This document shows, piece by piece, positions 42,512 to 51,582 of a stretch of 64,000 nt of DNA. The notes under the pieces are model-generated. The model made no database searches and was not told where the DNA came from. It saw only the letters and a list, made by a program, of their open reading frames with translations. The position numbers and the translations under genes are program-made. Position 1 is the stretch's first letter, and each line of letters begins with the position of its first letter. Source of the DNA: Methanocella arvoryzae MRE50 (GTDB lineage: Archaea > Halobacteriota > Methanocellia > Methanocellales > Methanocellaceae); contig NC_009464.1 of the NCBI RefSeq assembly GCF_000063445.1, positions 2,852,001 to 2,916,000 of the forward strand, written 5' to 3'.

Positions 42512-43240
42512 TTAAATTAATTTATTTTGCAACGTACCGATCTTCTCAATCTCAATCTCAATAACGTCACCCTTCTTCATCGGCCCGATCCCCGACGGAG
42601 TTCCCGTTGCAATTATATCTCCGTGTTCCAGGGTCATAACTCCAGAGATAAACTCCAGGAGCTGGTAAGGATGGAAGATCAGGTTACTGGTGTTAGAGCT
42701 CTGCTTTACCTCCCCGTTGAGCTTCGACTTGATCGAGAGCCCTATCGGATCCACATCCGTAACGATGAACGGCCCGACCGGGGAGAACGTATCGAAACCC
42801 TTGCCCCGGGTCCACTGGCCATCCTTTTTCTGCAGGTCTCTGGCTGTGACGTCGTTGAAGCACGTGTATCCGAGTATGTACTCTTTAGCATCTTCCGCCG
42901 GAACGTTTTTGGCACGCTTGCCGATCACGAAGGCCAGTTCTGCCTCATAGTCTATTCTGGCGCTCTGCTTCGGGTAGACGATGTTTCCTCCGTGGCCGAC
43001 GACGCTGGAAGGCGGTTTCAGGAACAGTTTGGGCTCATCTGGCAGTGCCTCTTTCATCTCCTCCGCATGGTCTTTGTAGTTGAGCCCGACGCAGACGATC
43101 TTCGTAGGGTTGCAGGGCGGTAGCACGGTGACTTTATCCATATCATACTCTCTACCAGCCACGTGGGAGTGGACTTTACCATTTATCACCTCTCCGGTGA
43201 ACTCATGGTGATTATGCCTGAACTTGCCGATTATTGTCAT
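42512..43240 (-). CDS. fumarylacetoacetate hydrolase family protein
   Basis: 242 residues. CVGLNYKDHAEEM, DYEAELAFVIGKRAKNV, YTCFNDVTARDLQ and GTPSGIGPMKKGDVIE are the metal-binding and catalytic segments of the FAH fold. Homologues act on oxaloacetate, acylpyruvates or 2-oxo-acid dienes, so the reaction is uncertain. It is third in the pyrD-pyrK operon, overlapping pyrK by 4 nt. An oxaloacetate-handling role linked to pyrimidine or aspartate metabolism is possible but not shown. Confidence 0.88.
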   Translation of the reverse strand: MTIIGKFRHNHHEFTGEVINGKVHSHVAGREYDMDKVTVLPPCNPTKIVCVGLNYKDHAEEMKEALPDEPKLFLKPPSSVVGHGGNIVYPKQSARIDYEAELAFVIGKRAKNVPAEDAKEYILGYTCFNDVTARDLQKKDGQWTRGKGFDTFSPVGPFIVTDVDPIGLSIKSKLNGEVKQSSNTSNLIFHPYQLLEFISGVMTLEHGDIIATGTPSGIGPMKKGDVIEIEIEKIGTLQNKLI

Positions 43241-44013
43241 ATCTGTTGCCTCCTGCCGCTTGCATCTCTTGCATATTTACCCATTTCCGAGCGCAGCAGG
43301 GTTTCGCCGTCGAACACAGGCCCGTCTCTGCATACTCTGAGGCCATCCGGATCCATGCAGCAGCTGCCGCATACTCCGATGCCGCACTTGATATACCTTT
43401 GCAGACTGAACTGAGACAAACCGGCTACGCCGGCTTCATCAAGAGCACACAATACCCTGTACATCATCTTCTCCGGGCCGCAGCAGTATATCTGGGTGAA
43501 CTTTTTTAAGTCTACAGATTTCAGGAGGTCGGTGACGTAGCCTTTTTTACCGTAGGTGCCGTCGTCCGTCGCCACCACGAGCTCTCCCGCTGCTCTGTAC
43601 CTGTCTTCGAAGTGGACTTCCTCTTTTGTCCTGTATCCTGCCAGCGTGGTCACGTTAACGCCAATCCTTCTAGCCTTTTCGCCCAGCGGGGCCAGCGGCG
43701 CAGAACCTACTCCTCCTGATATGAGCAGGATGTCGTCGCCGACGATCTCCCATCCGTTGCCATACGGGCCACGGATGCCGACGGAGTCGCCTGCCTTCAG
43801 CTTGAACAGAGCTTCCGTCGCCTCGCCGACCTTTTGCACTGTAATCGCATTATCGTAGGATAGCGTCATGGGCACTTCGTCGACGCCTCGTATCCAGACC
43901 ATCACGTACTGGCCGGGCTTTCCATGCAGCCAGTCGTCCACGTCAAGCCTGAACGTCTTAATCGTCGGCGTCTCGTCGATGATCTCCTTGATTGTCGCGC
44001 TGATCGGCCTCAT
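43237..44013 (-). CDS. pyrK: dihydroorotate dehydrogenase electron transfer subunit
   Basis: 258 residues. FAD-binding RxYS-like region (PMTLSYDNA), the Gly-rich GIRGPYGNGW and the nucleotide-binding LISGGVGSAPLAPL are visible. A C-terminal Cys cluster CGIGVCGSC...C binds the 2Fe-2S centre. It links the PyrD flavin to an NAD- or ferredoxin-type acceptor. It overlaps pyrD and the FAH gene by 4 nt each. Confidence 0.93.
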   Translation of the reverse strand: MRPISATIKEIIDETPTIKTFRLDVDDWLHGKPGQYVMVWIRGVDEVPMTLSYDNAITVQKVGEATEALFKLKAGDSVGIRGPYGNGWEIVGDDILLISGGVGSAPLAPLGEKARRIGVNVTTLAGYRTKEEVHFEDRYRAAGELVVATDDGTYGKKGYVTDLLKSVDLKKFTQIYCCGPEKMMYRVLCALDEAGVAGLSQFSLQRYIKCGIGVCGSCCMDPDGLRVCRDGPVFDGETLLRSEMGKYARDASGRRQQI

Positions 44014-44915
44014 TGCTTAACCACCCTGTGTGCCAGTCCTATAATCTCATCGAGTTTCATGTTCTTTCTGTCCAGGTAGTTCGAAATACCCATAGAGACA
44101 GATGCGAACGTGCCTATGTCTTCATAAACTGCAGAGCCGATTTCGACTGCGCATGCGCCGGCCATCATGAATTCGATCGCATCGGCCCAGTTGGATACTC
44201 CTCCGACTCCTATCACCGGTATGTCCAGCACCTCGTATAGATCGTATACGCACTTGATTGCGACCGGCTTGACTGCCGGGCCTGACAGGCCTCCTGAACG
44301 GTTGCCGAGAATTGGCCAGCCTGTGTTGATGTCTATCGCCATAGCCTTCAGTGTATTAATCGCCACTACTGCGTCGGCTCCGCCTTCCTGGGCGGCAAGG
44401 CCGATCGGCCTGATGTCCGTGACATTCGGGGTGAGCTTCACCCAAACGGGTACTTTGACTGCTGCTTTAACTGCTTTTGTAATCGACCTCACAAGTTCCG
44501 GGTCTGTCCCGCACTGCATCCCGTAGCCTTTGGCGTGAGGGCAGCTGACGTTGAGCTCGTACGCGTCAGCCCCGGGCAGGCCGTTCGCAACAGCGGTGAA
44601 CTCTTCCGGGGTAGCCCCAAAAATGCTGGCAATTACAGGCACTCCCGACTCTCTCGCGATCTCCAGTTCCTGCCTGAATTCCCCGAAGGACGGGTTCGGC
44701 AGCCCCATGGCATTAATATAGCCTTCTTCGAGGCGGATCATGGAGGGGTTGTGGTGGCCGGGCTTGGGCTCGGTTCCGATTGATTTTGTGACAACAGCAC
44801 CTGCTCCCATGGATGCGATCCTCTTCAGAGAAGCCCCGGTAGTTCCGAGCACTCCTGCTGCCAGAATCGTCGGATTCTTCAGCGTGAGGCCGCCGGCGTT
44901 ACAAGTGATCTTCAT
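44010..44915 (-). CDS. pyrD: dihydroorotate dehydrogenase, catalytic subunit (class 1B)
   Basis: Oxidises dihydroorotate to orotate in UMP synthesis. 301 residues in a TIM barrel. GLTLKNPTILAAGVLGTT at the start, a catalytic Cys region (ELNVSCPHAKGYGMQCG), AINTLKAMAID and the phosphate site GVGGVSNWADAIEFMMAGA are clear. It is the first gene of the pyrD-pyrK-FAH operon. Confidence 0.95.
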   Translation of the reverse strand: MKITCNAGGLTLKNPTILAAGVLGTTGASLKRIASMGAGAVVTKSIGTEPKPGHHNPSMIRLEEGYINAMGLPNPSFGEFRQELEIARESGVPVIASIFGATPEEFTAVANGLPGADAYELNVSCPHAKGYGMQCGTDPELVRSITKAVKAAVKVPVWVKLTPNVTDIRPIGLAAQEGGADAVVAINTLKAMAIDINTGWPILGNRSGGLSGPAVKPVAIKCVYDLYEVLDIPVIGVGGVSNWADAIEFMMAGACAVEIGSAVYEDIGTFASVSMGISNYLDRKNMKLDEIIGLAHRVVKQ

Positions 44916-44992
44916 AGTATCCAGTTTTAAAAAGGTGGAAGGAGCATATAGATTTTATTGAGCCTTCGGCTCAGAGCTTATACAACTCGGCA

Positions 44993-47197
44993 TCACTTGA
45001 GCCTGTACGTAGCCTGCCGGACAATTTTAAACCCTTCCCGCCCCTCAATCATTTCTACGATGCGCTGTATCCCTTCATGCATAAATGCCCCGGGGCCGGA
45101 GCGCTCGTCGATGGCCGCCAGCACCGCCGAGGATAGCATGCGTGTGTCCATGAAATACAGTTCATATATCAGGGCATCCATGAGCTTTTTGTCCAGGTAT
45201 TCCCTCGTCTCGCCCTCTGTCTCCATTATGCTTCGGGCAACACACGCGACTGCCTCCTGAGCAGGCCCGGGCGCTCTCGGAATCGGCATTGCTTCTATAC
45301 TATAATTCCGCACGTTATTCTGTGAGCAAAAGACCTCGAAATACCAGTTCAGCACCGACGAGTTGAGAATGCCAAGCAGGTAGAGCGGCCGGATTTGCGG
45401 GTCTGTGATAACGATCTGCTTGATCGAGTTGCCGCAGACGTATCCGGGGGGTAGCAGGGCGAACTTCAGGCGACGCTTACACGACTTGTTTATCGTGTTG
45501 CGGCCGATGATGCGGGCAGACTCGATGACTCTGGCTGCTGACGGCCGCTTTTCAAGGAACGCTTTTTTATCGACCCATCTTGGGCTGGACCCTGCCTCAG
45601 ACAAATCGACGCTATACTCATGCAGGTGGATGCCTTTGACAAAGATATCGCCGGTAGGCGTCTCTGATAAGAACTCTTTGTCCAGCGTTTCATCTAGCTG
45701 GCCGACGCATATGCTGCCTACTTCCGGAAAGTGGCTGTCACCTTTGAATGGCGGCACGTTCATCAGGTGCTTCAGCATCCCCCACTCGATCGCCGGGGCT
45801 GTCAGTAACGGGACTTCCATGCGACCGGCTGTTATCGCTTTCAGCTCTTTCAGATCGACGGAGATAGATCCCCCCTCCAGGGACTCCGCACTGGCTCCCA
45901 GCCTGAGGTTAAACTTTGTGCCCGGTTCTCCCTTGTGTAACACTAATATCGCAGTTGCCTGGTTTACCACTCCGAAGGCTCTGACCTTTTCCGGTATCTC
46001 CACGATCTCTTCTACTGTGCAGGTATCGAAGATATGGCGCCTTAAACCGGCCGAAGATGCCTCGTTCAGGAATGGCGACGGTATGATGAGGCCCATGCTG
46101 CCGTCGGCTTTGAGCAGGGACAGGTTACGCTCGATGAATAGTTTGTACAGGTTGAGATTACCGTCCTGCAGCCGGTACAGCCCGCTTTTCATTATCTCAG
46201 ACGCAAGCGTTTTTTTCCGCTGCAGGCCATCGGTCTCGCCGCGGTACATGCTCTTGATTCGCATGTACGGGGGATTACCTACAATAATATCGTACTGCTC
46301 TGTTCGTGGCGGCTCAGGACCTGGCAGCAAGGCGTTTCTCTTTTCTATCTGTAGCCGGATGCCTTTCCCTTTCAGATGCCCGGCTTTGCGCAGCGACAAC
46401 ATCAGCCTTGCTCTGGCTATCTTCAGGGCATTTTCGTCGATGTCCGTGCCGCTGATATTATTCTCCAGCGTATGCTGGAATATTTGCCCAATATCGCTTT
46501 CATGCCTGTCGGGATCAAAAGTAGCTTTAAGCCTCGTCATTTCTTCTGCCGCCGCCTGGAGAAAGACGCCCGTGCCGCAGGAACTGTCGAGGATTCGGGC
46601 TCTGTTAAGTATCTCCCTGGCTTTCCAGGCCTCGTCGGGAGAGCAGGCCTCGATCATTTCATCCTGTGTAACGTAAGACCTGCCGAACTGCCTGTTCACC
46701 TGCCGCAGCAGCCATTGCCCGATCGTTTTCCGGCAGATGAACCGGGCGACCCCGGCCGGCGTGTACACGACCCCGTTATCTCTGGAGCTTACGCTCCTGT
46801 ACCGTTTCCATGACGAATCGAGCAGGATATCCAGATCGTCCGCCGGATCTGCCATCGATCGAATGATGCCTGAGATGTCTCTGCCGTAAGTAGCAGGGAT
46901 GTCCACATGGTCGTCGGATCCGGCAACGCCGGCTTCTATCAGCAAGCCGGATACCAGCGCACTATCCGCAAGTGCTCTTGCAGCCGCCGTATCGCCGCCG
47001 AATGATTCAGCCGCCATCGTCTCGATTAGCTGTAAGTATCGATCCGTGAGGCTGCTGGTAAGCCTGTGCCGTGCCATGGGTTGATCTAACGGGATATGGC
47101 GATGTAAAATGTTAAAGGTTTGGATATCTGTCAGCGTTGCCTGATCAAGTATGTGCTGGATCAATGATATCCGTTTTACGCCTGTCGGGGCTGACAT
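44993..47197 (-). CDS. N6-adenine DNA methyltransferase (Eco57I/TaqI type)
   Basis: 734 residues. After a helical N-terminal region of about 190 residues comes the AdoMet site ILDSSCGTGVFLQAA (near 200). The catalytic NPPYMRIK lies near residue 307, the signature for N6-adenine methylation. The C-terminal third resembles a target-recognition domain (IIGRNTINKSCKRRLKFALLPPG; VLNWYFEVFCSQNNVRNYSIEAMP). No PD-D/ExK nuclease motif is obvious at the N-terminus, so it may be a solitary methyltransferase. A start at ATG 47077 (MARHRLTS) would remove the 53-nt overlap with the 88-residue gene upstream. Confidence 0.85.
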   Translation of the reverse strand: MSAPTGVKRISLIQHILDQATLTDIQTFNILHRHIPLDQPMARHRLTSSLTDRYLQLIETMAAESFGGDTAAARALADSALVSGLLIEAGVAGSDDHVDIPATYGRDISGIIRSMADPADDLDILLDSSWKRYRSVSSRDNGVVYTPAGVARFICRKTIGQWLLRQVNRQFGRSYVTQDEMIEACSPDEAWKAREILNRARILDSSCGTGVFLQAAAEEMTRLKATFDPDRHESDIGQIFQHTLENNISGTDIDENALKIARARLMLSLRKAGHLKGKGIRLQIEKRNALLPGPEPPRTEQYDIIVGNPPYMRIKSMYRGETDGLQRKKTLASEIMKSGLYRLQDGNLNLYKLFIERNLSLLKADGSMGLIIPSPFLNEASSAGLRRHIFDTCTVEEIVEIPEKVRAFGVVNQATAILVLHKGEPGTKFNLRLGASAESLEGGSISVDLKELKAITAGRMEVPLLTAPAIEWGMLKHLMNVPPFKGDSHFPEVGSICVGQLDETLDKEFLSETPTGDIFVKGIHLHEYSVDLSEAGSSPRWVDKKAFLEKRPSAARVIESARIIGRNTINKSCKRRLKFALLPPGYVCGNSIKQIVITDPQIRPLYLLGILNSSVLNWYFEVFCSQNNVRNYSIEAMPIPRAPGPAQEAVACVARSIMETEGETREYLDKKLMDALIYELYFMDTRMLSSAVLAAIDERSGPGAFMHEGIQRIVEMIEGREGFKIVRQATYRLK

Positions 47198-47411
47198 ACT
47201 CTCTGATCACGAGCGCGTCGCAGTAGGGGCAGTAGTACTCTATTTCACCTATGTCATGTGATTCCATCAGCTCGATAACGGCATATTTGTCAAACTCCTT
47301 ATTCCGGGCAGGACACCTCTTGGTCTGGCTTTTCCTGTGCGGATGCGCAAACTCTATGTCTCTGAAGCTGCGCGTCATGTTGAACGGCCTGGCAAAAGTT
47401 CCCCTTGGCAT
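47145..47411 (-). CDS. hypothetical protein with a CPYC motif
   Basis: Up to 88 residues, not recognised. KRCPARNKEF and EYYCPYCDALVIREYV supply Cys residues that could bind one zinc ion. The rest is charged. ATG 47378 (MTRSFRDIEF) is an alternative start. Its 3' end overlaps the longest version of the methyltransferase gene, suggesting translational coupling or that the methyltransferase starts later. No clear ribosome-binding site was found. Confidence 0.5.
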   Translation of the reverse strand: MPRGTFARPFNMTRSFRDIEFAHPHRKSQTKRCPARNKEFDKYAVIELMESHDIGEIEYYCPYCDALVIREYVSPDRRKTDIIDPAHT

Positions 47412-47590
47412 GGATATATCACGCTTAATATTTTCGGGTAGAACACGAAAAAATCATGCCGCTTCTTGCCCGGCTACGGTGAAAACAAGCATTGCATACA
47501 AGCTGGATTGGAGATCACCCGGCCTAAAAAGCGATACAGTTATGCTATATGGCAGGGTTAATTGATTCATTCGATACAATCTGGAGGAGC

Positions 47591-48532
47591 ATGCTGAGAA
47601 TCAGGACACCTTCCCGCATTCATATGACGCTCATCGATATGAACGGCTCTCTGGGCCGGGTGGACGGCGGGATTGGACTCACGCTGGAAGATCCGTGCAT
47701 CCTGCTGGAGGCAAAGCCGGCAGATACGGTGGAGGTCAGCGGTGATCCCGAGCTGAATGAACGAATGCGGAAGGCATGTGAGACAATTTTGCCTGGCAGG
47801 GGCATCGACATCAGGATAAAAAAATCCTACTGGAACCACATCGGGCTCGGATCAGGCACGCAGGCAGCGCTTGCGGCGGGTATGGCAATGTCTACAATTT
47901 ATGGGCTCGGTTTGACGCCTCGTGATGTGGCCGCAAAGATCGGCAGGGGCGGGACGTCCGGCATCGGCATCGCTTCATTTGAGCATGGCGGGTTTATCCT
48001 TGACGGGGGCCACCGTATGGACGCTAAAAATGCCTTCCTGCCAAGCTCTTTTTCAAAAGGCGTACCTCCTGCGCCTCTTATTCTGCAGCGCGACTTCCCC
48101 GAGGACTGGGATATCGTGCTGGTAATTCCGCCTGCCCGGGGTGCCTATGATGTCTATGAGAAGGACATGTTCGCGAAACTTTGTCCAGTACCCCTGCATG
48201 ATGTAGAACGACTGAGTCACGTCATCCTCATGCAGATGCTGCCCGCCCTGGTAGAACGTGACATGGAGACGTTTGGCAAGGCAGTAAACACTATTCAGGA
48301 GCTTGGCTTTAAGAAGTGCGAGGTTGACCTTCAGCCAGGATCGAGAGACCTGATTGAGGCTATCAAGTCCACCGGTGCCCCGGGTGTCGGCATGAGCTCC
48401 TTCGGGCCAACGATTTACGCGATCACGGATCAGCCTTCCAAAGTCGAGGCCGAGGCAAAACGCCTCGTTAAGAACTGCACGGTGATCAAGACCCGGGCCA
48501 GAAATCTCGGCGCGGAGATAACTGAGGTCTGA
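47591..48532 (+). CDS. mptG: beta-ribofuranosylaminobenzene 5'-phosphate synthase (RFAP synthase)
   Basis: Joins 4-hydroxybenzoate or 4-aminobenzoate to PRPP at the start of the methanopterin arm synthesis. About 313 residues, GHMP-kinase-like. RTPSRIHMTLIDMNG, the loop HIGLGSGTQAALAAG, RGGTSGIGIASFEHGGFILDGGH and GMSSFGPTIYAI are the family segments. ATG 47591 follows GGAGGAG directly. The upstream ATG at 47549 has no ribosome-binding site. Confidence 0.88.
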   Translation: MLRIRTPSRIHMTLIDMNGSLGRVDGGIGLTLEDPCILLEAKPADTVEVSGDPELNERMRKACETILPGRGIDIRIKKSYWNHIGLGSGTQAALAAGMAMSTIYGLGLTPRDVAAKIGRGGTSGIGIASFEHGGFILDGGHRMDAKNAFLPSSFSKGVPPAPLILQRDFPEDWDIVLVIPPARGAYDVYEKDMFAKLCPVPLHDVERLSHVILMQMLPALVERDMETFGKAVNTIQELGFKKCEVDLQPGSRDLIEAIKSTGAPGVGMSSFGPTIYAITDQPSKVEAEAKRLVKNCTVIKTRARNLGAEITEV

Positions 48533-48534
48533 GC

Positions 48535-49428
48535 ATGAATGTATGGTTCGGTGAGGAGGCCGGAGACGGGTGGAAGATCGCAGGTACGACGCCCGAAGAG
48601 CTGGCCGCTTACGCGAGCCGCGCCGAAAGCACCAGGCCCACTGGGAGCCCTGATTTTGAAAGAATCGCCATAGATGCCGGGTTATGCAGCTCTCCGGCCG
48701 AATACCTCCGGCTGATGCACGATACGGCCATGCTGGTCGCCCGAAGCCGAATTCAGGCCCTGCTCTCCGCCAGGGATGCTGACATTGTCCAGTCGATTAA
48801 AGCCCTCGATACGATCCACGACGCCTATAACGAAGTATCGGAGCGGCTGACCGAGTGGTATGGTATTCATTACCCTGACAGGAAAGCCAGGCCGCAGGAG
48901 ATTATCACCTCGATTCTTAGTCTCGCCCCGGGCGAGGTACCTCCGGGAGCTCCGCTGACGGCCGGGGATATAGCTGCGATGCAGGGATTTGCAAAAGTCG
49001 CGCAAGCCCTGTTCGACGAGCGAAAAAGCCTCGAGCAGTATATCATGGCGTGCATGGACGAGGTAGCGCCCAACCTGTCGGACGTGCTTGGCCCCCTGCT
49101 TGGCGCCCGGCTGATCGCCCGGGCCGGCGGCCTCGAGAGGCTGGCAAAGCTGCCTGCAGGCTCCATCCAGGTGATGGGCGCCGGTGAAGCGCTCTTCAAG
49201 CACATCCGGGAAGGGACTCCGTCTCCGAAGCATGGCTTCATCTACCGACACCCGATGATCAGCGGCGCCCCTAAGAGACTCAGGGGTAAGATGTCCCGCA
49301 TGATCGCCGGCCGTGCCACAATTGCAGCGAGAGTCGACGCATATTCTGGGGAGCGCTTAGATCTCGGCTCCGATGTCCGGGCACGGGCAACGCGGCTGAG
49401 GGGCGGACAGAGGAGGCCGAAAGCATGA
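48535..49428 (+). CDS. Nop5/Nop56 C/D box RNP protein
   Basis: 297 residues. After an N-terminal fibrillarin-binding part, the Nop domain is clear: VAPNLSDVLGPLLGARLIARAGGLERL then PAGSIQVMGAGEALFKH and PKHGFIYRHP. It scaffolds L7Ae, guide RNA and fibrillarin for 2'-O-methylation of rRNA and tRNA. It overlaps the fibrillarin gene by 4 nt, so the partners are made together. It is shorter than eukaryotic Nop56 because the charged tail is absent. Confidence 0.94.
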   Translation: MNVWFGEEAGDGWKIAGTTPEELAAYASRAESTRPTGSPDFERIAIDAGLCSSPAEYLRLMHDTAMLVARSRIQALLSARDADIVQSIKALDTIHDAYNEVSERLTEWYGIHYPDRKARPQEIITSILSLAPGEVPPGAPLTAGDIAAMQGFAKVAQALFDERKSLEQYIMACMDEVAPNLSDVLGPLLGARLIARAGGLERLAKLPAGSIQVMGAGEALFKHIREGTPSPKHGFIYRHPMISGAPKRLRGKMSRMIAGRATIAARVDAYSGERLDLGSDVRARATRLRGGQRRPKA

Positions 49429-50087
49429 ATGAGATCACTGGAATCCGGTCAGCTGGCATTGACAACACCTTTTACCTGATCGCCGGCGAAGAGGAACTCC
49501 TGGCAACCCGTACCTCTTTCAGGCAGGACGCTGAGGAATTCGAAGGCAACTTTTACCGGCTTTGGAGTCCGGTGACGAGCAAGCTCTCCTCAATGATCAT
49601 CAAGAACATGAAAATTCCTCTCCGGCGTACTTCCCGGGTGCTCTATTTAGGCGCCGCCAGCGGCACCACCGTGACCCACGTATCGGACATAGTCTCCGAC
49701 GGAGTCGTCTTCGCGGTCGAGTTCGCCGCCAGGCCTGCCAGAGACCTGCTCACCGCCATCGAGCCCCGCACGAATGTTATCCCCATCATAGCAGACGCCC
49801 GGTACCCAGAAAAATACCCGCCGTTCATCGATCGTGTAGATTTCCTCTACCAGGACGTCGCCCAGCCAGATCAGGCGGCCATTGCGGTAGCCAATGCCGA
49901 AAAATATCTGCAGAAAGGCGGCCATATCGTTATAGCCATCAAAGCCCGGAGCATCAGCATCACCGAAGACCCGAAGGCAATCTTCCAGCGGGAGATCGAC
50001 ACGCTATCCTCTAAGTTCAAAGTTTTAGAGACAGTCTCGCTCGAGCCTCTGCACAAGGACCATCTGGCAGTCCTGTGCCGATACTAA
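49425..50087 (+). CDS. flpA: fibrillarin (rRNA/tRNA 2'-O-methyltransferase)
   Basis: 220 residues. The AdoMet site is VLYLGAASGTTVTHVSDI. FAVEFAARPARDLL and DFLYQDVAQPDQA follow, with IKARSISIT near the end. Catalytic enzyme of the C/D box RNP, directed by guide RNAs. Coupled to the Nop5 gene. Family B repeats follow. Confidence 0.95.
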   Translation: MNEITGIRSAGIDNTFYLIAGEEELLATRTSFRQDAEEFEGNFYRLWSPVTSKLSSMIIKNMKIPLRRTSRVLYLGAASGTTVTHVSDIVSDGVVFAVEFAARPARDLLTAIEPRTNVIPIIADARYPEKYPPFIDRVDFLYQDVAQPDQAAIAVANAEKYLQKGGHIVIAIKARSISITEDPKAIFQREIDTLSSKFKVLETVSLEPLHKDHLAVLCRY

Positions 50088-50131
50088 AAACTACCAGAAT
50101 TGATTGCACAGGCTCTCCTGAGACTGCAAAA

Positions 50132-50555
50132 CGAACGCTGCGCTGTGCCGGCCATTATTACCAGGATACTCGTAAACAATTGTCTCTGTGTGCCCGTGAA
50201 CGTTGTCGAACGCTGCGCTGTGCTAATCCACACAGATGCCACAGATTACGATTGATTCCACAGATTTCTCTGCTGAATCCACAGATACTACACGATATCA
50301 CAGATAGAATACGTATTATTATTCGATTATCAATAGCAATCATAAGAGCAGTCGATCAGAATATTTTTTATATGAAATCGGTCAGAATCATCAGATTCTG
50401 CGTCATCTGAGCTATCCATTAGAAATCTGTGGAATCTGGCAGAATCATCAGATTCTGCATCATCCGTGGAATCTGTGTGGTTTGGCACAGCGCAGCGATC
50501 GGTATGCTGTCCTCACCACATGTACGCAATCAGGAATAGCACAGCGCAGCGTTCG
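50132..50555. repeat. long inverted repeat, family B, copy 3 (nested)
   Basis: CGAACGCTGCGCTGTGC occurs at 50132-50148 and 50207-50223. The inverse occurs at 50485-50501 (one or two changes) and 50539-50555, giving two nested end pairs. Inside are CACAGATTCCACAG-like units and their inverse, with a duplicated CAGAATCATCAGATTCTG palindromic segment near 50384-50401 and 50434-50458. The 50088-50575 spacer has no gene. Confidence 0.85.
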
Positions 50556-50575
50556 CAATTATTAAAAAAGTTATT

Positions 50576-50956
50576 TTAAGAAGTGTCGAGGGTGATAAGC
50601 TCATTCTTGATGAGCCTGTTGATGAACTTCAGCAGCCTCTTCTCAACGTCTTTTTCGCTGCTCTTGGTGCGCTTGACGACAATCTCCTTGATCTCTTCTA
50701 CGGTGTTCTTGCCGTCGCAGAGTTCCCAGACCATGGAGCCCATGGGGTTGAACCGGAAGCTGCGTTCGTCGGGTATGTCAATGAACCGGCCGAGGATTTT
50801 CATCACGGCAGTCTTTTTATAGGGCAGATACAGCTTGATGACATCCGAGTTGAGCCTTTCCCAGTCAACTTTATCGTTGCGGACCGGCCTGGACTGCATG
50901 TACTTTTTGTAAGGGATCTTTGCGCCGTTTCCCTTGATAGCCACGAATCCTGCCAT
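50576..50956 (-). CDS. PqqD-like protein
   Basis: 126 residues. The region RSFRFNPMGSMVWELCDGKNTVEEI followed by a helical tail matches the PqqD fold, a peptide chaperone domain for radical SAM peptide-modifying enzymes. In archaea such proteins are often found without a radical SAM neighbour, as here. The N-terminus is basic (KIPYKKYMQSRPVRNDK). The target peptide is unknown. Confidence 0.7.
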   Translation of the reverse strand: MAGFVAIKGNGAKIPYKKYMQSRPVRNDKVDWERLNSDVIKLYLPYKKTAVMKILGRFIDIPDERSFRFNPMGSMVWELCDGKNTVEEIKEIVVKRTKSSEKDVEKRLLKFINRLIKNELITLDTS

Positions 50957-50981
50957 ATAGTCAAACAGAAGCGCTTATCGG

Positions 50982-51413
50982 CTAAATATCTTTCTTATCG
51001 CCCTGCGGGCAGACAGAGTTCTCCGCCGGCAAAGCGTGCTGCGGGGTCGCAGTTGCAGCAGTTTCAAGTGAGTGGACTGCTTCAGCAGCCTCATGTGTTT
51101 GAACTGCTTCAGCAGTCTCACGTGAGTTAACTGCTGCTGCTATCTCTGAAAGTAGCTGATCCTCTGTCTTATTCTCTGTCTGTATGCCCATTTTCCGGGC
51201 GATGTCCAGCACCTTGTCGGAGGGTGGCCTTCTAACGGGTTTAGATACCAGGGCATTCTGCTGCTGATTCAGCTCCCTTTCGAACTCGCGCTGGGCTTTT
51301 TTAATCTCTGCGTAGATCTTGCCAAGCTCCCGCAGGTATTGCGGTAGCTTATCCGGGCCGAAAAGTAAGAGGGCTACGATGCCTATCAGGATCAGAGAGT
51401 CAAAGCCGACCAT
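50982..51413 (-). CDS. tatA: Tat translocase subunit TatA/B family
   Basis: 143 residues. A single N-terminal membrane helix (LILIGIVALLLFGPDKLP) with the characteristic FGPxKLP hinge, then an amphipathic helix (LGKIYAEIKKAQREFERELNQQQ). A long variable tail contains repeated Glu-Thr-Ala units (RETAEAVQTHEAAEAVHSLE). It forms or assists the pore for folded proteins with twin-arginine signals. TatC is not in the window. Confidence 0.88.
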   Translation of the reverse strand: MVGFDSLILIGIVALLLFGPDKLPQYLRELGKIYAEIKKAQREFERELNQQQNALVSKPVRRPPSDKVLDIARKMGIQTENKTEDQLLSEIAAAVNSRETAEAVQTHEAAEAVHSLETAATATPQHALPAENSVCPQGDKKDI

Positions 51414-51582
51414 GTGGGTGCCAGAGTATACTGGGTTTGCTGATTATAAATAGTTTGATCATAGGGCTGATCGTAGAGTACACGGAAGCCCTTAATGTCA
51501 ATCTGTTAATCCAGATCTGGAAGAAGCCTACGGTAACCTGAGACTGCTATAAAAGAAAAAAGAGTTTTTAAAAATTTTTAGT

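Noticed and set aside
45405-46676. 423-codon plus-strand open frame
   Set aside because: It lies entirely opposite the methyltransferase gene, whose NPPY and AdoMet motifs are clear. The translated sequence shows no domain.
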